In this document: positions 17,297 through 24,982 of the stretch, one piece after another
Position numbering within the stretch: position 1 is the first letter of the stretch
How the letters are laid out: the number at the start of each line of letters is the position of its first letter
Assembly (NCBI GenBank): GCA_024644775.1
Contig: JAHEHB010000013.1
Location: 1 to 29,080, forward strand
Direction of reading: 5' to 3'
DNA from: Deltaproteobacteria bacterium
GTDB taxonomy: Bacteria > Desulfobacterota > Desulfobacteria > Desulfobacterales > SURF-15
DNA length: 29,080 bases
Position numbers and translations under genes: made by a program
The notes under the pieces: model-generated
The model's database searches: none
What the model was told of the DNA's origin: nothing
Seen by the model: only the letters and a program-made list of their open reading frames with translations

Positions 17297-17401
17297 GATT
17301 CAATTCTCCCTTTCAGTTAAAAAGGTTATCATTCCCGGATCAAGGTGGTCTTGAACCGGTTTTGCCCAAACTTCACCTCAACGAACCGTATTCTCAAACA
17401 A

Positions 17402-17431
17402 CGGACGACAGTTCTGTTACAAGCCCGTCCG
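17402..17431 (-). terminator. Possible terminator or attenuator stem in ABC leader
   Basis: CGGACG and CGTCCG form a 6-bp GC-rich stem with an 18-base loop that can itself fold (ACA/TGT). On the minus strand it is followed by TTGTTTG, a poor T-run. It lies between leuD and the binding-protein gene and could separate the two units. The assignment is weak. Confidence 0.3.
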
Positions 17432-17440
17432 CTTTTTACG

Positions 17441-17454
17441 TATCACCTCCTTTC
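17441..17454 (-). promoter_or_regulatory. Orphan Shine-Dalgarno-like block in binding-protein leader
   Basis: The minus strand reads GAAAGGAGGTGATA, identical over 14 bases to the block at 5436-5450. It is 145 bases before the binding-protein ATG and has no start codon at ribosome distance. The real ribosome site is GGGAG next to the gene. Confidence 0.4.
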
Positions 17455-17463
17455 ATTTATTCA

Positions 17464-17486
17464 GAATCTCTATCATCCGGAGATTC
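17464..17486 (-). other. Short inverted repeat between leuD and ABC operon
   Basis: GAATCTC and GAGATTC form a perfect 7-bp inverted repeat around a 9-base loop, directly upstream on the minus strand of the orphan Shine-Dalgarno block. It could be an RNA stem that controls access to that block or an operator. Confidence 0.35.
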
Positions 17487-17523
17487 GAAGTTGAGTCCCA
17501 CAGAAGACGACATCTCTTTTCAC

Positions 17524-18021
17524 CTATTGTCCCATCAGGCGATGACGCGTGTATTCTACCAAACCACCGCTTTCAATCAATTTCAGAATAAACGGGGGAA
17601 ACGATTTTGCGTGATAGATTTCCTTTTTCGTTTCGTTTTTAATCTCCCCATTGGAGAGATCCACATTCATGAGCTCTCCGTTTTCGGTGCCGTTTACCGC
17701 TTCCGGGCATTCGAGAATCGGCAGGCCGATGTTTACAGCGTTTCTAAAAAAAATCCGGGCAAAGCTTATGGCGATAACCGCGCCGACACCGCTGCCTTTT
17801 ATGGCTAAAGCCGCCTGTTCCCGTGACGACCCACACCCGAAGTTTTCCCCTGCAACAATAATGTCACCCGGCCGGACCCGGTTCAAAAACTCCTTGTCCA
17901 AGTCCTCCAGGCAGTGCTTTCCCAGCTTTTCCGGTGTTGAAAGATTCATATACGGGCCCGGCAGGATCACATCCGTATCCACGTTATCGCCGTATTTATG
18001 TACCAAACCGCCGATCTTCAT
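17524..18021 (-). CDS. leuD: 3-isopropylmalate dehydratase-like small subunit (aconitase superfamily)
   Basis: 165 residues, the short form of LeuD seen in archaea and many anaerobes. It contains YGDNVDTDVILPGPYM near the N terminus and the substrate-contact loop GENFGCGSSREQAALAI, followed by ISFARIFFRNAVNIGLP. It pairs with the large subunit encoded just upstream, with which it overlaps by ATGA, to isomerise or dehydrate a malate-type hydroxyacid. GAGGAGGT gives a strong ribosome site. The symbol reflects family only: the short LeuCD group also includes homoaconitase and 2,3-dimethylmalate dehydratase, and a lacI-linked location suggests a catabolic role. Confidence 0.9.
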   Translation of the reverse strand: MKIGGLVHKYGDNVDTDVILPGPYMNLSTPEKLGKHCLEDLDKEFLNRVRPGDIIVAGENFGCGSSREQAALAIKGSGVGAVIAISFARIFFRNAVNIGLPILECPEAVNGTENGELMNVDLSNGEIKNETKKEIYHAKSFPPFILKLIESGGLVEYTRHRLMGQ

Positions 18022-19280
18022 ACAACCACCTCCTCGGGGCTGCTGATTCTACCCGATACTGCGCTGGCGGCGGCAACAGCCGGGCCAGCCAGATAGACTT
18101 CAGATCCGTCTCCGCCCATCCGTTTCACAAAATTCCGGTTGGTCGTGGCCACGCACCGTTCACCGGGGGCCAGCAGCCAGGTGTGGGAGCTGGAGCACGG
18201 CCCGCATGCAGGAGGACTGATGACCGCACCCGCCTCGACAAAGGTTTCGATCAATCCCTCGCGAAGCGCAGTGAGATAGATTTCCTGCGTTGCCGGGTTC
18301 ACGATGAATCGGACATTGGGGTGCACTTTTTTTCCTTTAATGACCCCGGCGGCAATTCTGAGATCTTCCAATCTTCCGTTGGTGCAACTCCCCACAACCG
18401 CCTGCTGGATTTCGATGTCGCCCACCTGGCTGATGGGCCGCGTATTGGAAGGAAGATAGGGAAATGCCACCTGGGGCTCAAGATCCGTAACATCCCATTG
18501 GCAGATCCGATCGTATTGTGCCTCCCCATCCGGTTCATACACGCTATAGGACCGTTTGGCTCTCTGGTTCACATAATCCAGCGCGGTTTGATCCACCCGA
18601 TGGAGTCCCACCTTTCCTCCGGCCTCGATGGCCATGTTGGACATGGTAAAGCGGCCGTCCATGGGCAGATTTTCCACAGCCTCACCGGAAAACTCAATGG
18701 CTGCGTAGAGTGCTCCGGTCAACCCTATTTCACCGATGGCAAAAAGAATCAGATCCTTTCCGCTGATCCATTGGTCGGGTTTTCCATGGAATACCAGTTT
18801 GATACTGTGGGGAACCCGTATCCAGACATCTCCGGTGGCCATGGCCGCCCCGATATCCGTACTGCCCATTCCGGTGGCAAACGCCCCCACAGCACCGTAG
18901 GTACAGGTGTGGGAATCAGAACCGACCACCATATCACCGGGAAGCGAAAATCCCTGCTCCGGCATAAACGCATGGCAGATGCCGGTGCGGCCGATTTCAT
19001 GACATTTTATATTGAATTCCCGGGCAAATTCCCGCAGCTTTCGGGATTCCGCAGCCGCCAGATCCGTTTTGGCCGGCACGTTGTGATCGATGATCAAAAC
19101 GATCTTTTCCGGATCGAATACGCGCCTGGCGCCCATGGCCCGAAAGCTGTCGATGGCGATTCCTCCATTGATGTCGTGGGCCATCACCACATCCACCGGA
19201 ACACGGAGAAAATCTCCCGGGGCCACCGAATCCTTTCCTGTTTTTGCTGCCAAAATTTTCTCTGCCAAAGTCTGACCCAT
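18018..19280 (-). CDS. leuC: 3-isopropylmalate dehydratase-like large subunit (aconitase superfamily)
   Basis: 420 residues, the usual size for the short LeuC class. The 4Fe-4S cysteines are present: Cys299 in VVGSCTNGRL and Cys359 with Cys362 in PPACGPCSSSH. SDSHTCTYGA near 121 is the substrate-binding loop. It begins 1 base after the lacI stop and has only a weak ribosome site, so it is probably translated by coupling to lacI. The enzyme carries out reversible dehydration/hydration of 2- or 3-hydroxy tricarboxylate or malate derivatives. No leuA or leuB adjoins it; the nearest dehydrogenase of the right family starts 9 kb away at 28494. Confidence 0.93.
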   Translation of the reverse strand: MGQTLAEKILAAKTGKDSVAPGDFLRVPVDVVMAHDINGGIAIDSFRAMGARRVFDPEKIVLIIDHNVPAKTDLAAAESRKLREFAREFNIKCHEIGRTGICHAFMPEQGFSLPGDMVVGSDSHTCTYGAVGAFATGMGSTDIGAAMATGDVWIRVPHSIKLVFHGKPDQWISGKDLILFAIGEIGLTGALYAAIEFSGEAVENLPMDGRFTMSNMAIEAGGKVGLHRVDQTALDYVNQRAKRSYSVYEPDGEAQYDRICQWDVTDLEPQVAFPYLPSNTRPISQVGDIEIQQAVVGSCTNGRLEDLRIAAGVIKGKKVHPNVRFIVNPATQEIYLTALREGLIETFVEAGAVISPPACGPCSSSHTWLLAPGERCVATTNRNFVKRMGGDGSEVYLAGPAVAAASAVSGRISSPEEVVV

Positions 19281-19281
19281 A

Positions 19282-20343
19282 TCACACTGTCTCTGAAATT
19301 ATTTCAGATTTTTGCATGTTCGGCGCTATCTTCTTTACAGAATCTCTAATGATCATTTTTGTTGGAAGTTTGTAATTGCGGGCCTTGCCGGAATAGGCGC
19401 CGTCGATCCGATCAAAAAGCAAATCCACGGTGAGCTTACTATATCTTTTCATGTCCGGTGTAACGATCGTCAATGGGGGAGAGACGAATGAAATCCAATC
19501 GCTGTCGTGAAACCCCACCACGGAAAGGTCTTCCGGAATTTTGATATCCAATTCCTTTATTGCACGAAGAACGCCGATCAGTTGGAAGTTGCTTCCGACA
19601 AAGATTCCGGTCGGCCTGTATTTTTGTTGTAACAGTTTCTTGGTTAATCGGTAACCGCTTTCGACTGTGGCACCGCCCATATGAATTAGATTCTGCTCAA
19701 ACGGAAGCCTGGCTTCATCATGCGCTTTCATATATCCGTGAATCCGTTCCTGACCGGCAGAAGTCTGCACCGGACCTGAAATAATGGCGATTCTCCTGTG
19801 ACCCTTTTTCATAAGATACCGGGTCACCTGATAAGCGCTTTCCCGATTATCCAGTTCTACGATATCAATATCTGTGTTGGGCAGGCTTCTGGATATGAGC
19901 ACAACGGGTATGTTCAGCGCCTGAAAGCTTGTCAGTTCTTTTTGAATCCTTGATTCCCGATTTCGGCCCGTTGAGGCGAGAATCAGTCCGTCCACTCGCA
20001 TGTGGGAAAAGGTTCTGAGACAGCTTGTCTCCCTTTCCAGATCTTCATCCGAATTGGCCAATATGAGCGCGTAATCCCTCTTTTTAACCTCTCTTTCGAT
20101 GCGCTCGATGATTTCCACATAAAAGGTGTTGATTATTTTGGGAATAATTAATCCGATGGTATGGGTCTTCTGGATCTTCATTCCCCTGGCGATGGCACTG
20201 GGTCTATAGTTGTACTTTTCAATGACCGCCTGAACACGAATTCGCAGATCCTCTCTCACATTCCCCCTGTTGTTCAGGATCTTGGATACCGTAGGAACCG
20301 AGACGCCTGAATATTTGGCTATTTCCTTGATCGTTATTCCCAT
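19282..20343 (-). CDS. LacI-family transcriptional regulator
   Basis: 353 residues. The N-terminal helix-turn-helix and hinge is classic: ITIKEIAKYSGVSVPTVSKI then RPSAIARGMK (1-57). The periplasmic-binding-like effector domain follows, starting TIGLIIPKI near residue 65. A C-terminal tail extends about 15 residues past the usual domain. It is the first gene of an operon with the leuCD-like pair and is divergent from GRE2. Two CG-centred palindromes in the intergenic region are the obvious operators, so it probably controls itself, the hydro-lyase and GRE2. The start ATG 20343 lacks a clear Shine-Dalgarno. The effector is likely a sugar or sugar-acid type compound, unidentified. Confidence 0.93.
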   Translation of the reverse strand: MGITIKEIAKYSGVSVPTVSKILNNRGNVREDLRIRVQAVIEKYNYRPSAIARGMKIQKTHTIGLIIPKIINTFYVEIIERIEREVKKRDYALILANSDEDLERETSCLRTFSHMRVDGLILASTGRNRESRIQKELTSFQALNIPVVLISRSLPNTDIDIVELDNRESAYQVTRYLMKKGHRRIAIISGPVQTSAGQERIHGYMKAHDEARLPFEQNLIHMGGATVESGYRLTKKLLQQKYRPTGIFVGSNFQLIGVLRAIKELDIKIPEDLSVVGFHDSDWISFVSPPLTIVTPDMKRYSKLTVDLLFDRIDGAYSGKARNYKLPTKMIIRDSVKKIAPNMQKSEIISETV

Positions 20344-20411
20344 ACGGCAATCATTTATAAAAATAACTCACTGGGTAATTGTAACGGAAAAAGAAAGAAC
20401 AAGGATATGAT

Positions 20412-20425
20412 TTTAATCGATTAAA
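20412..20425. promoter_or_regulatory. Candidate LacI operator 1
   Basis: TTTAATCGATTAAA is a perfect 14-bp palindrome with a central CG, the shape expected for LacI-family operators. It lies about 70 bases upstream of the lacI start, where it could cover the lacI promoter. Confidence 0.55.
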
Positions 20426-20429
20426 TTTA

Positions 20430-20441
20430 TTTAGTACTAAA
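20430..20441. promoter_or_regulatory. 12-bp palindrome in control region
   Basis: TTTAGTACTAAA is perfectly palindromic but has a TA centre rather than CG, so it may belong to another regulator or be chance in this AT-rich tract. It sits between the two stronger operator candidates. Confidence 0.25.
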
Positions 20442-20495
20442 TATTATTAATATTATTAAATAGTTTAACGATTTAATAAATATATTCTTATTTAG

Positions 20496-20511
20496 ATTAA
20501 ATCGATTTAAT
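20496..20511. promoter_or_regulatory. Candidate LacI operator 2
   Basis: ATTAAATCGATTTAAT is a perfect 16-bp palindrome with a CG centre. Its right half, CGATTTAAT, recurs as a half-site at 20469-20477. Its centre is 85 bp from operator 1, close to eight DNA turns, compatible with looping. Confidence 0.6.
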
Positions 20512-20535
20512 ATATCCAAATAAACCATAATCGCC

Positions 20536-20564
20536 TTGTATGTCAAGCCCAGTTCTTATATATT
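20536..20564 (+). promoter_or_regulatory. Candidate promoter for GRE2
   Basis: TTGTAT (20536-20541) and TATATT (20559-20564) are 17 bases apart, with a good -10 but a poor -35. The predicted start is about 50 bases before the GRE2 GTG. Operator 2 lies just upstream. Confidence 0.3.
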
Positions 20565-20621
20565 TTATTAATTGACCCTGCGATTGGCGGGATCGTTTAA
20601 ACAAACCATTGGGGGAACATC

Positions 20622-22922
20622 GTGAATTCAGATGATACACGCGCAATGACACCGCGTGTCGAACGGCTTTGGAAAAGAGAGCTCGACTGCATGGCCCAAA
20701 AAAAGCCGTGGTGGGGAGAGGGGCTTTCCATTTTTGACGGTGCGGATGAGGATGTCGCAAAACTGCCGTTGATTGTTCGAAAGTACATGGCGTTTGAAAA
20801 AGTACTTAATGAAATGCCTATCCGTATCGATGATAGTGAACTCATCGTGGGAAACATGGTGATGAGTTCTTCCGGTCTCGGACGGTTTTTTCCGGATTAT
20901 GCCACAGAAGCGGAGAAGCAGGCGGCAGTCCAAAAATCGCTGAGCATTCGGTCGGTGTGGGGACATTCGGTGCCCGATTACCCCAAAGCTCTTAACCGGG
21001 GGTTGATCGGAATAATCAAGGAGGCCAAAGAGCGCCGAGAACAGCTCAGCGTTAAAGATCCCGAAGCAGAGGAGAAAAACAGCTTTTATGAAGCGGTCAT
21101 CGGATGTTGCAATGCCGTCATCGCTTTTGCACGGCGGTATGCACAGCTGGCAGATCAGTCGGCAAATCGAGAATCGGATCAGGAGCGAAAATCGGAACTT
21201 AAAGTAATCGCCCGAATCTGCCGTCTCGTGCCCGACAATCCGGCGCAATCCTTTCATCAGGCGCTTCAGTCCGTCTGGTTCATTCACATCGCGCTTCACA
21301 ACACCCTCAACTGGAGTCCCTTGGGCCGACTGGATCAGTACCTCTACCCATTTTTCCAAAACGATCTTCAGAACGGTCTCATCACCAAAACAGAGGCTCA
21401 GGAGCTGCTGGACTGCTTCTGGATCAAGTTCAGCGAGCGGATGCAGATCAAACCGGCGCATTTTGAAGACCACAGGGACCCCACGGACTATTCCTTTGGA
21501 AGGGATCCGGAAAGCGACATGACCTTTCCTTCCATCGATGACCAGGCATACGTCAACCAATGGCTTCAAACCTGTGTTCTGGGCGGTCAAACCCCTTCGG
21601 GTTCGGACGCGACCAACGACCTCACGTACATGTGCCTGGATGCCACGGAAAAGATGCAAATGACCCAGCCCACGGTGCTCTTGAGGCTGCACCGCAAATC
21701 CCCCAGGCCGCTCATCGAAAAGGCATGCGAGGTGATTCGATCCGGGGGCGGCATGCCGGTGATCTGCAATGATGAAACAAGGCTGCCGCACCTGTTAAAA
21801 GCGGGGATTCCATTAAAAGAAGCCAGAAATTACTGCGTTTCCGGCTGCTGGGAGATGAAAATCCCCGGAAAAACCGAGTTTCGGTGGATTCCCATCCATT
21901 CCCTTAAATGTATCGAGTGGGTCTTCACCGGCGGTGCCAACGCCATGGACGGTCGGAAACACGGCCTCGATACCGGGGATATCACCGACCTCGAAACGTT
22001 CGGCGACATCATGGCGGCCTTTAGGAGACAGCTCGACCAACAGATTCGCATCGGCTTCGAAGAAACCGTCAAATGGTATGGTTGCAATTACATGATCGCA
22101 CCGGATCCGTTTCTCTCGTGTCTGATGGACGATTGCCTGGAAACCGGTAAAGATGTCACCCAGGGCGGTGCCAAGTATATCTTCTATCCGTTCTTTGTCA
22201 CCGGACTGCCCAATGCCGTGGATTCCCTGGCCGCCATCAGAAAACTCGTCTTTGAAGACAAAGCCCTCACCTTGGCTGAACTCAAAGAAGCCATGGCAAC
22301 GAATTTTAAAGGATACGAGAATTTGAAGCTTCGGCTGTCGAATACCATGCCCAAATACGGAACCGATGATGATATCGTCGATCAACTGGCAATCGATATT
22401 ACTGCGCATTTCGTACAACAGGTCAAAAAGCAGACAGCCGGTAATTCGACCTTTACGTTCCCTGTGGCCATCGGAACGACACCCCTCTATGTGGTCTTTG
22501 GAAAATCCATCGGTGCCACCCCGGACGGCAGGGGGGCAGGCGAACCATTGGCAACCAACTTCTCCCCGGTCGCAGGCGCGGCCAGAAACGGCGTAACCGC
22601 TGCGATCAAGTCTTTTACCAAGATGCCGTATTCAAAACTAGGGATCGATTCCGAGCTGGATGTGGATATCAATCCTGAATTTGTGAAGGGAGAAGAGGGG
22701 TTGTCGGCGTTGGCGTGGCTGATTGAGAGTTTTATGGATCTGGAGGGGACCATACTCACGGTCAGTATCGTCAGCATAGAAACCTTGCGCCATGCACAGG
22801 AACAGCCCGAATTATACCGTAATCTGAGGGTTCGTTTGGGGGGGTGGCAGGCGTTTTTTGTCGCCCTGAACCGGGAGCATCAGGACACCCATATCAAACG
22901 GGTGGAACATGGGGGATTATAG
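20622..22922 (+). CDS. Glycyl radical enzyme GRE2, compact form with GCWE active site
   Basis: A 766-residue GRE. Landmarks: EMPIRIDDSELIVGN (64-78), GH motif His115 in WGHSVPDY, GGQTPSGSDATNDLTY (321-336), the thiyl loop SGCWEMKIPGK with Cys409 and Glu411, and the glycyl loop RLGGWQAFF with the radical on Gly741. The segment between the GN and GH motifs is about 50 residues shorter than in GRE1. The residue between Cys and Glu is Trp410, where Val is usual. Retained Cys, Glu and Gly argue for activity. The start is GTG 20622 with GGGGGA 5 bases before; ATG 20646 is an alternative that would remove 8 residues. It overlaps its activase and is divergent from lacI. Probably a C-O or C-C eliminating enzyme of unknown substrate. 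Confidence 0.93.
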   Translation: MNSDDTRAMTPRVERLWKRELDCMAQKKPWWGEGLSIFDGADEDVAKLPLIVRKYMAFEKVLNEMPIRIDDSELIVGNMVMSSSGLGRFFPDYATEAEKQAAVQKSLSIRSVWGHSVPDYPKALNRGLIGIIKEAKERREQLSVKDPEAEEKNSFYEAVIGCCNAVIAFARRYAQLADQSANRESDQERKSELKVIARICRLVPDNPAQSFHQALQSVWFIHIALHNTLNWSPLGRLDQYLYPFFQNDLQNGLITKTEAQELLDCFWIKFSERMQIKPAHFEDHRDPTDYSFGRDPESDMTFPSIDDQAYVNQWLQTCVLGGQTPSGSDATNDLTYMCLDATEKMQMTQPTVLLRLHRKSPRPLIEKACEVIRSGGGMPVICNDETRLPHLLKAGIPLKEARNYCVSGCWEMKIPGKTEFRWIPIHSLKCIEWVFTGGANAMDGRKHGLDTGDITDLETFGDIMAAFRRQLDQQIRIGFEETVKWYGCNYMIAPDPFLSCLMDDCLETGKDVTQGGAKYIFYPFFVTGLPNAVDSLAAIRKLVFEDKALTLAELKEAMATNFKGYENLKLRLSNTMPKYGTDDDIVDQLAIDITAHFVQQVKKQTAGNSTFTFPVAIGTTPLYVVFGKSIGATPDGRGAGEPLATNFSPVAGAARNGVTAAIKSFTKMPYSKLGIDSELDVDINPEFVKGEEGLSALAWLIESFMDLEGTILTVSIVSIETLRHAQEQPELYRNLRVRLGGWQAFFVALNREHQDTHIKRVEHGGL

Positions 22923-23826
22923 GATCGAACCGAAGGGCATCGTATTTGATATCAAAAGGGGATCCCGGGATGACGGCCCCGGCATCAGAACGACGGTTTT
23001 TCTAAAAGGCTGCCCCCTTCACTGTGTGTGGTGCCACAGCCCGGAATCGATTAAAACCGATCCGGAGTTGGTGTTCTTCAGGAACCGATGCGTCAGGTGT
23101 GGCGCTTGTGTCAATAATTGTCCTGAGGGCGCCCAGGAAATAAACAATCTCGAACGAACGATCAATAGAGATTTATGCAAACACTGCGGTGCATGCACGC
23201 AGACCTGTTATGCCGGGGCCTTAGAGATTAAGGGGGGTGAATACTCGGCGGATGAGCTCGTTGGGATTGTTGAAAAAGACGCTCCGTTTTTTAAAACATC
23301 CGGCGGTGGCGTTACCCTGTCCGGCGGAGAACCGACGCTTCAATACGATTTTACCCTGGAGGTCCTCAGGCAATGTCAAACCAAAAGGATTCACACGGCC
23401 CTGGATACCTGCGGGCTTGTGAACCGGAAGAAATTAATAACGCTGCTCGGATTCACCGATCTGGTACTCCTGGATATCAAACACATGGACCCTGCGCGTC
23501 ACTTTCAATTTACCGGGGCCAAAAACAATCTGATTCTGGACAACCTCAAAGAAATTTCATCGACCGGAACTGCACTCATCGTCCGGATCCCGCTCATTCC
23601 GGGCCACAACGATTCGGATTCCAATATTCGCCGAACTGCGGCACATTTGCAATCCCTCGGTATCTGCCGGGTGGATATCCTTCCCTTCAATGATATTGCC
23701 GGATCCAAATATCAATGGCTGGATGCAGAATTCAGATTGTCCCGGTTGAAACGTCACAGCAAGGAAGATCTGGAAACGATCCGGGAAGCATTCAATTCCC
23801 ACGGGGTAACGGCGACCATACGGTGA
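22909..23826 (+). CDS. Glycyl radical enzyme activating protein, partner of GRE2
   Basis: 305 residues. The radical SAM motif is Cys35-x3-Cys39-x2-Cys42 (KGCPLHCVWCHSPES). Two ferredoxin-type clusters follow: Cys61, 64, 67, 71 and Cys90, 93, 96, 100. TSGGGVTLSGGEPTLQ is the SAM-binding region. It overlaps the end of GRE2 by 14 bases, so the two are translated together. It should install the radical on Gly741 of GRE2. It resembles the GRE1 activase throughout, which suggests related but separately paired systems. It is the last gene of this plus-strand operon. Confidence 0.95.
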   Translation: MGDYRIEPKGIVFDIKRGSRDDGPGIRTTVFLKGCPLHCVWCHSPESIKTDPELVFFRNRCVRCGACVNNCPEGAQEINNLERTINRDLCKHCGACTQTCYAGALEIKGGEYSADELVGIVEKDAPFFKTSGGGVTLSGGEPTLQYDFTLEVLRQCQTKRIHTALDTCGLVNRKKLITLLGFTDLVLLDIKHMDPARHFQFTGAKNNLILDNLKEISSTGTALIVRIPLIPGHNDSDSNIRRTAAHLQSLGICRVDILPFNDIAGSKYQWLDAEFRLSRLKRHSKEDLETIREAFNSHGVTATIR

Positions 23827-23836
23827 CCCGATGATC

Positions 23837-23866
23837 CCGATACCCACGTCATGCATTCTGTATCGG
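23837..23866 (+). terminator. Weak stem after GRE2 operon
   Basis: CCGATAC and GTATCGG form a 7-bp stem around a 16-base loop, 11 bases after the activase stop and between convergent genes. There is no T-run on either side, so termination is only a possibility. Confidence 0.25.
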
Positions 23867-23883
23867 TAATAGAACCAGACCTA

Positions 23884-24903
23884 TTAGTTTTCGAGGAGCA
23901 CTTTTACCGTGCTTTCATGGGGATCGATCACGAGGTTCATCGCCTCCTGAGCCTTATCCAAGGATAACGTGTGTGAAATGAATCTCTGGAAGTCATATTT
24001 ACCGGAATGTAATAAATCCAGCGCGTCTGAAAAATCATCGTGATCATATATTTGCGTGCCGATAATTTCAATTTCTCTTAAGGTAATATCGATTAGGGGC
24101 ATGTCTGTGGGTTTCAGGAACATACCGGTGACCACGATACGGCCGCCGGGTTTTACGATATCCAATGCCTGTTTTACCATCACCTCTGCATTTCCGCAAA
24201 GGCAGACGACATCAAACCGATCGGGACGATCTTTGATCATTCTTTCTTGAATATTTTCCTTCAGCGCATTGTATGTCAGCGCATTATACAAATCGCCGGC
24301 TATGGACAGGTTGTAATCGAATAGGTCTGTGATGGCGACGTTGTCGGCAACGGTTTCCTTGGCAACCAATCCGGTAAACAACCCGATAGGGCCCGCCCCC
24401 AAAATGGCAATGTCATTACCTGGCTTTAATTTCGCCCGGCGAATCGAGTGGACGGCGGTTGCCAACGGTTCAGCCAGCGCCCCTATCATAAGGTTCGCAT
24501 TGTTTTTCAGTTTGAAGGTTATCGAGGGTTTTGACAAGAAATACTCGGCAAAGGTGCCAACCCATTTGCCCATTCCTGGAACGCGTTTATTAACACAAAT
24601 ATTGTATTTTTTATTACGACAACTGGTGCAATCTCCACAGAATAGACAGGGCATCACCGTTACCGGATCGCCGATGTGAAATCCGTTTACCTTTTCACCG
24701 ATCTTTGAAATATTTCCTGATATTTCATGACCCAACACAACGGGCGGCTTTCTGAATGGGTGATCGCCTCTATATGCATGAACGTCAGACCCGCATAGGC
24801 CGGCATACTTTGTCGCAATCAGGATATCATCCGGTCCACATTTTAGATCTTCTAACTCTTGCATTTCTATCTTGAACTTATCTACCATCATTGCAGCTTT
24901 CAT
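23884..24903 (-). CDS. Zinc-dependent alcohol dehydrogenase (sorbitol/threonine dehydrogenase-like)
   Basis: 339 residues of the medium-chain dehydrogenase family. Catalytic zinc ligands are Cys37 (LCGSD) and His59-Glu60 (LGHEISG). The structural zinc loop has Cys89, 92, 95 and 103. The NAD-binding motif is GAGPIGLFTG. The start is ATG 24903, which has GGAGG 6 bases upstream; a longer reading from TTG 24915 would overlap that ribosome site. The sequence resembles polyol and threonine dehydrogenases, so a secondary alcohol or polyol is a likely substrate. It is convergent with the GRE2 operon and could oxidise a precursor or product of it. The functional link is inference. Confidence 0.92.
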   Translation of the reverse strand: MKAAMMVDKFKIEMQELEDLKCGPDDILIATKYAGLCGSDVHAYRGDHPFRKPPVVLGHEISGNISKIGEKVNGFHIGDPVTVMPCLFCGDCTSCRNKKYNICVNKRVPGMGKWVGTFAEYFLSKPSITFKLKNNANLMIGALAEPLATAVHSIRRAKLKPGNDIAILGAGPIGLFTGLVAKETVADNVAITDLFDYNLSIAGDLYNALTYNALKENIQERMIKDRPDRFDVVCLCGNAEVMVKQALDIVKPGGRIVVTGMFLKPTDMPLIDITLREIEIIGTQIYDHDDFSDALDLLHSGKYDFQRFISHTLSLDKAQEAMNLVIDPHESTVKVLLEN

Positions 24904-24982
24904 GGCAGCCTCCAAAACTTGGTTAATTTTTCAACGGTCTTCCGATTCCTGTTTTTCACTGTTTTTCATTTACATATTGGAT

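Noticed and set aside
17524..19280. Simple leucine biosynthesis leuCD
   Set aside because: Not excluded, but coupling to a LacI regulator and absence of leuA/leuB next to it make a catabolic hydro-lyase the better reading; only the family is certain.
17934..19349. A 471-codon plus-strand open frame
   Set aside because: It lies fully antisense to the leuC and leuD-like genes, which have clear family motifs; its translation has no recognisable domain and is rich in His, Arg and Gly as expected for a shadow frame.
10677..20632. The 11-mer CGTGAATTCAG at the start codons of both the GRE1 activase and GRE2
   Set aside because: The two genes are not homologous at that position and a single short match in 29 kb is compatible with chance.
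20628..21791. A 387-codon minus-strand open frame
   Set aside because: Antisense to GRE2, with no start signal or family match; GRE2 explains the coding potential.
20622..23826. Pyruvate formate-lyase or anaerobic ribonucleotide reductase with its activase
   Set aside because: No Cys-Cys pair as in pyruvate formate-lyase and no C-terminal zinc Cys cluster as in NrdD; the activase has the two extra ferredoxin clusters of the dehydratase class.
24904..24915. TTG start giving a longer zinc dehydrogenase
   Set aside because: The extra codons overlap the GGAGG ribosome site for ATG 24903.
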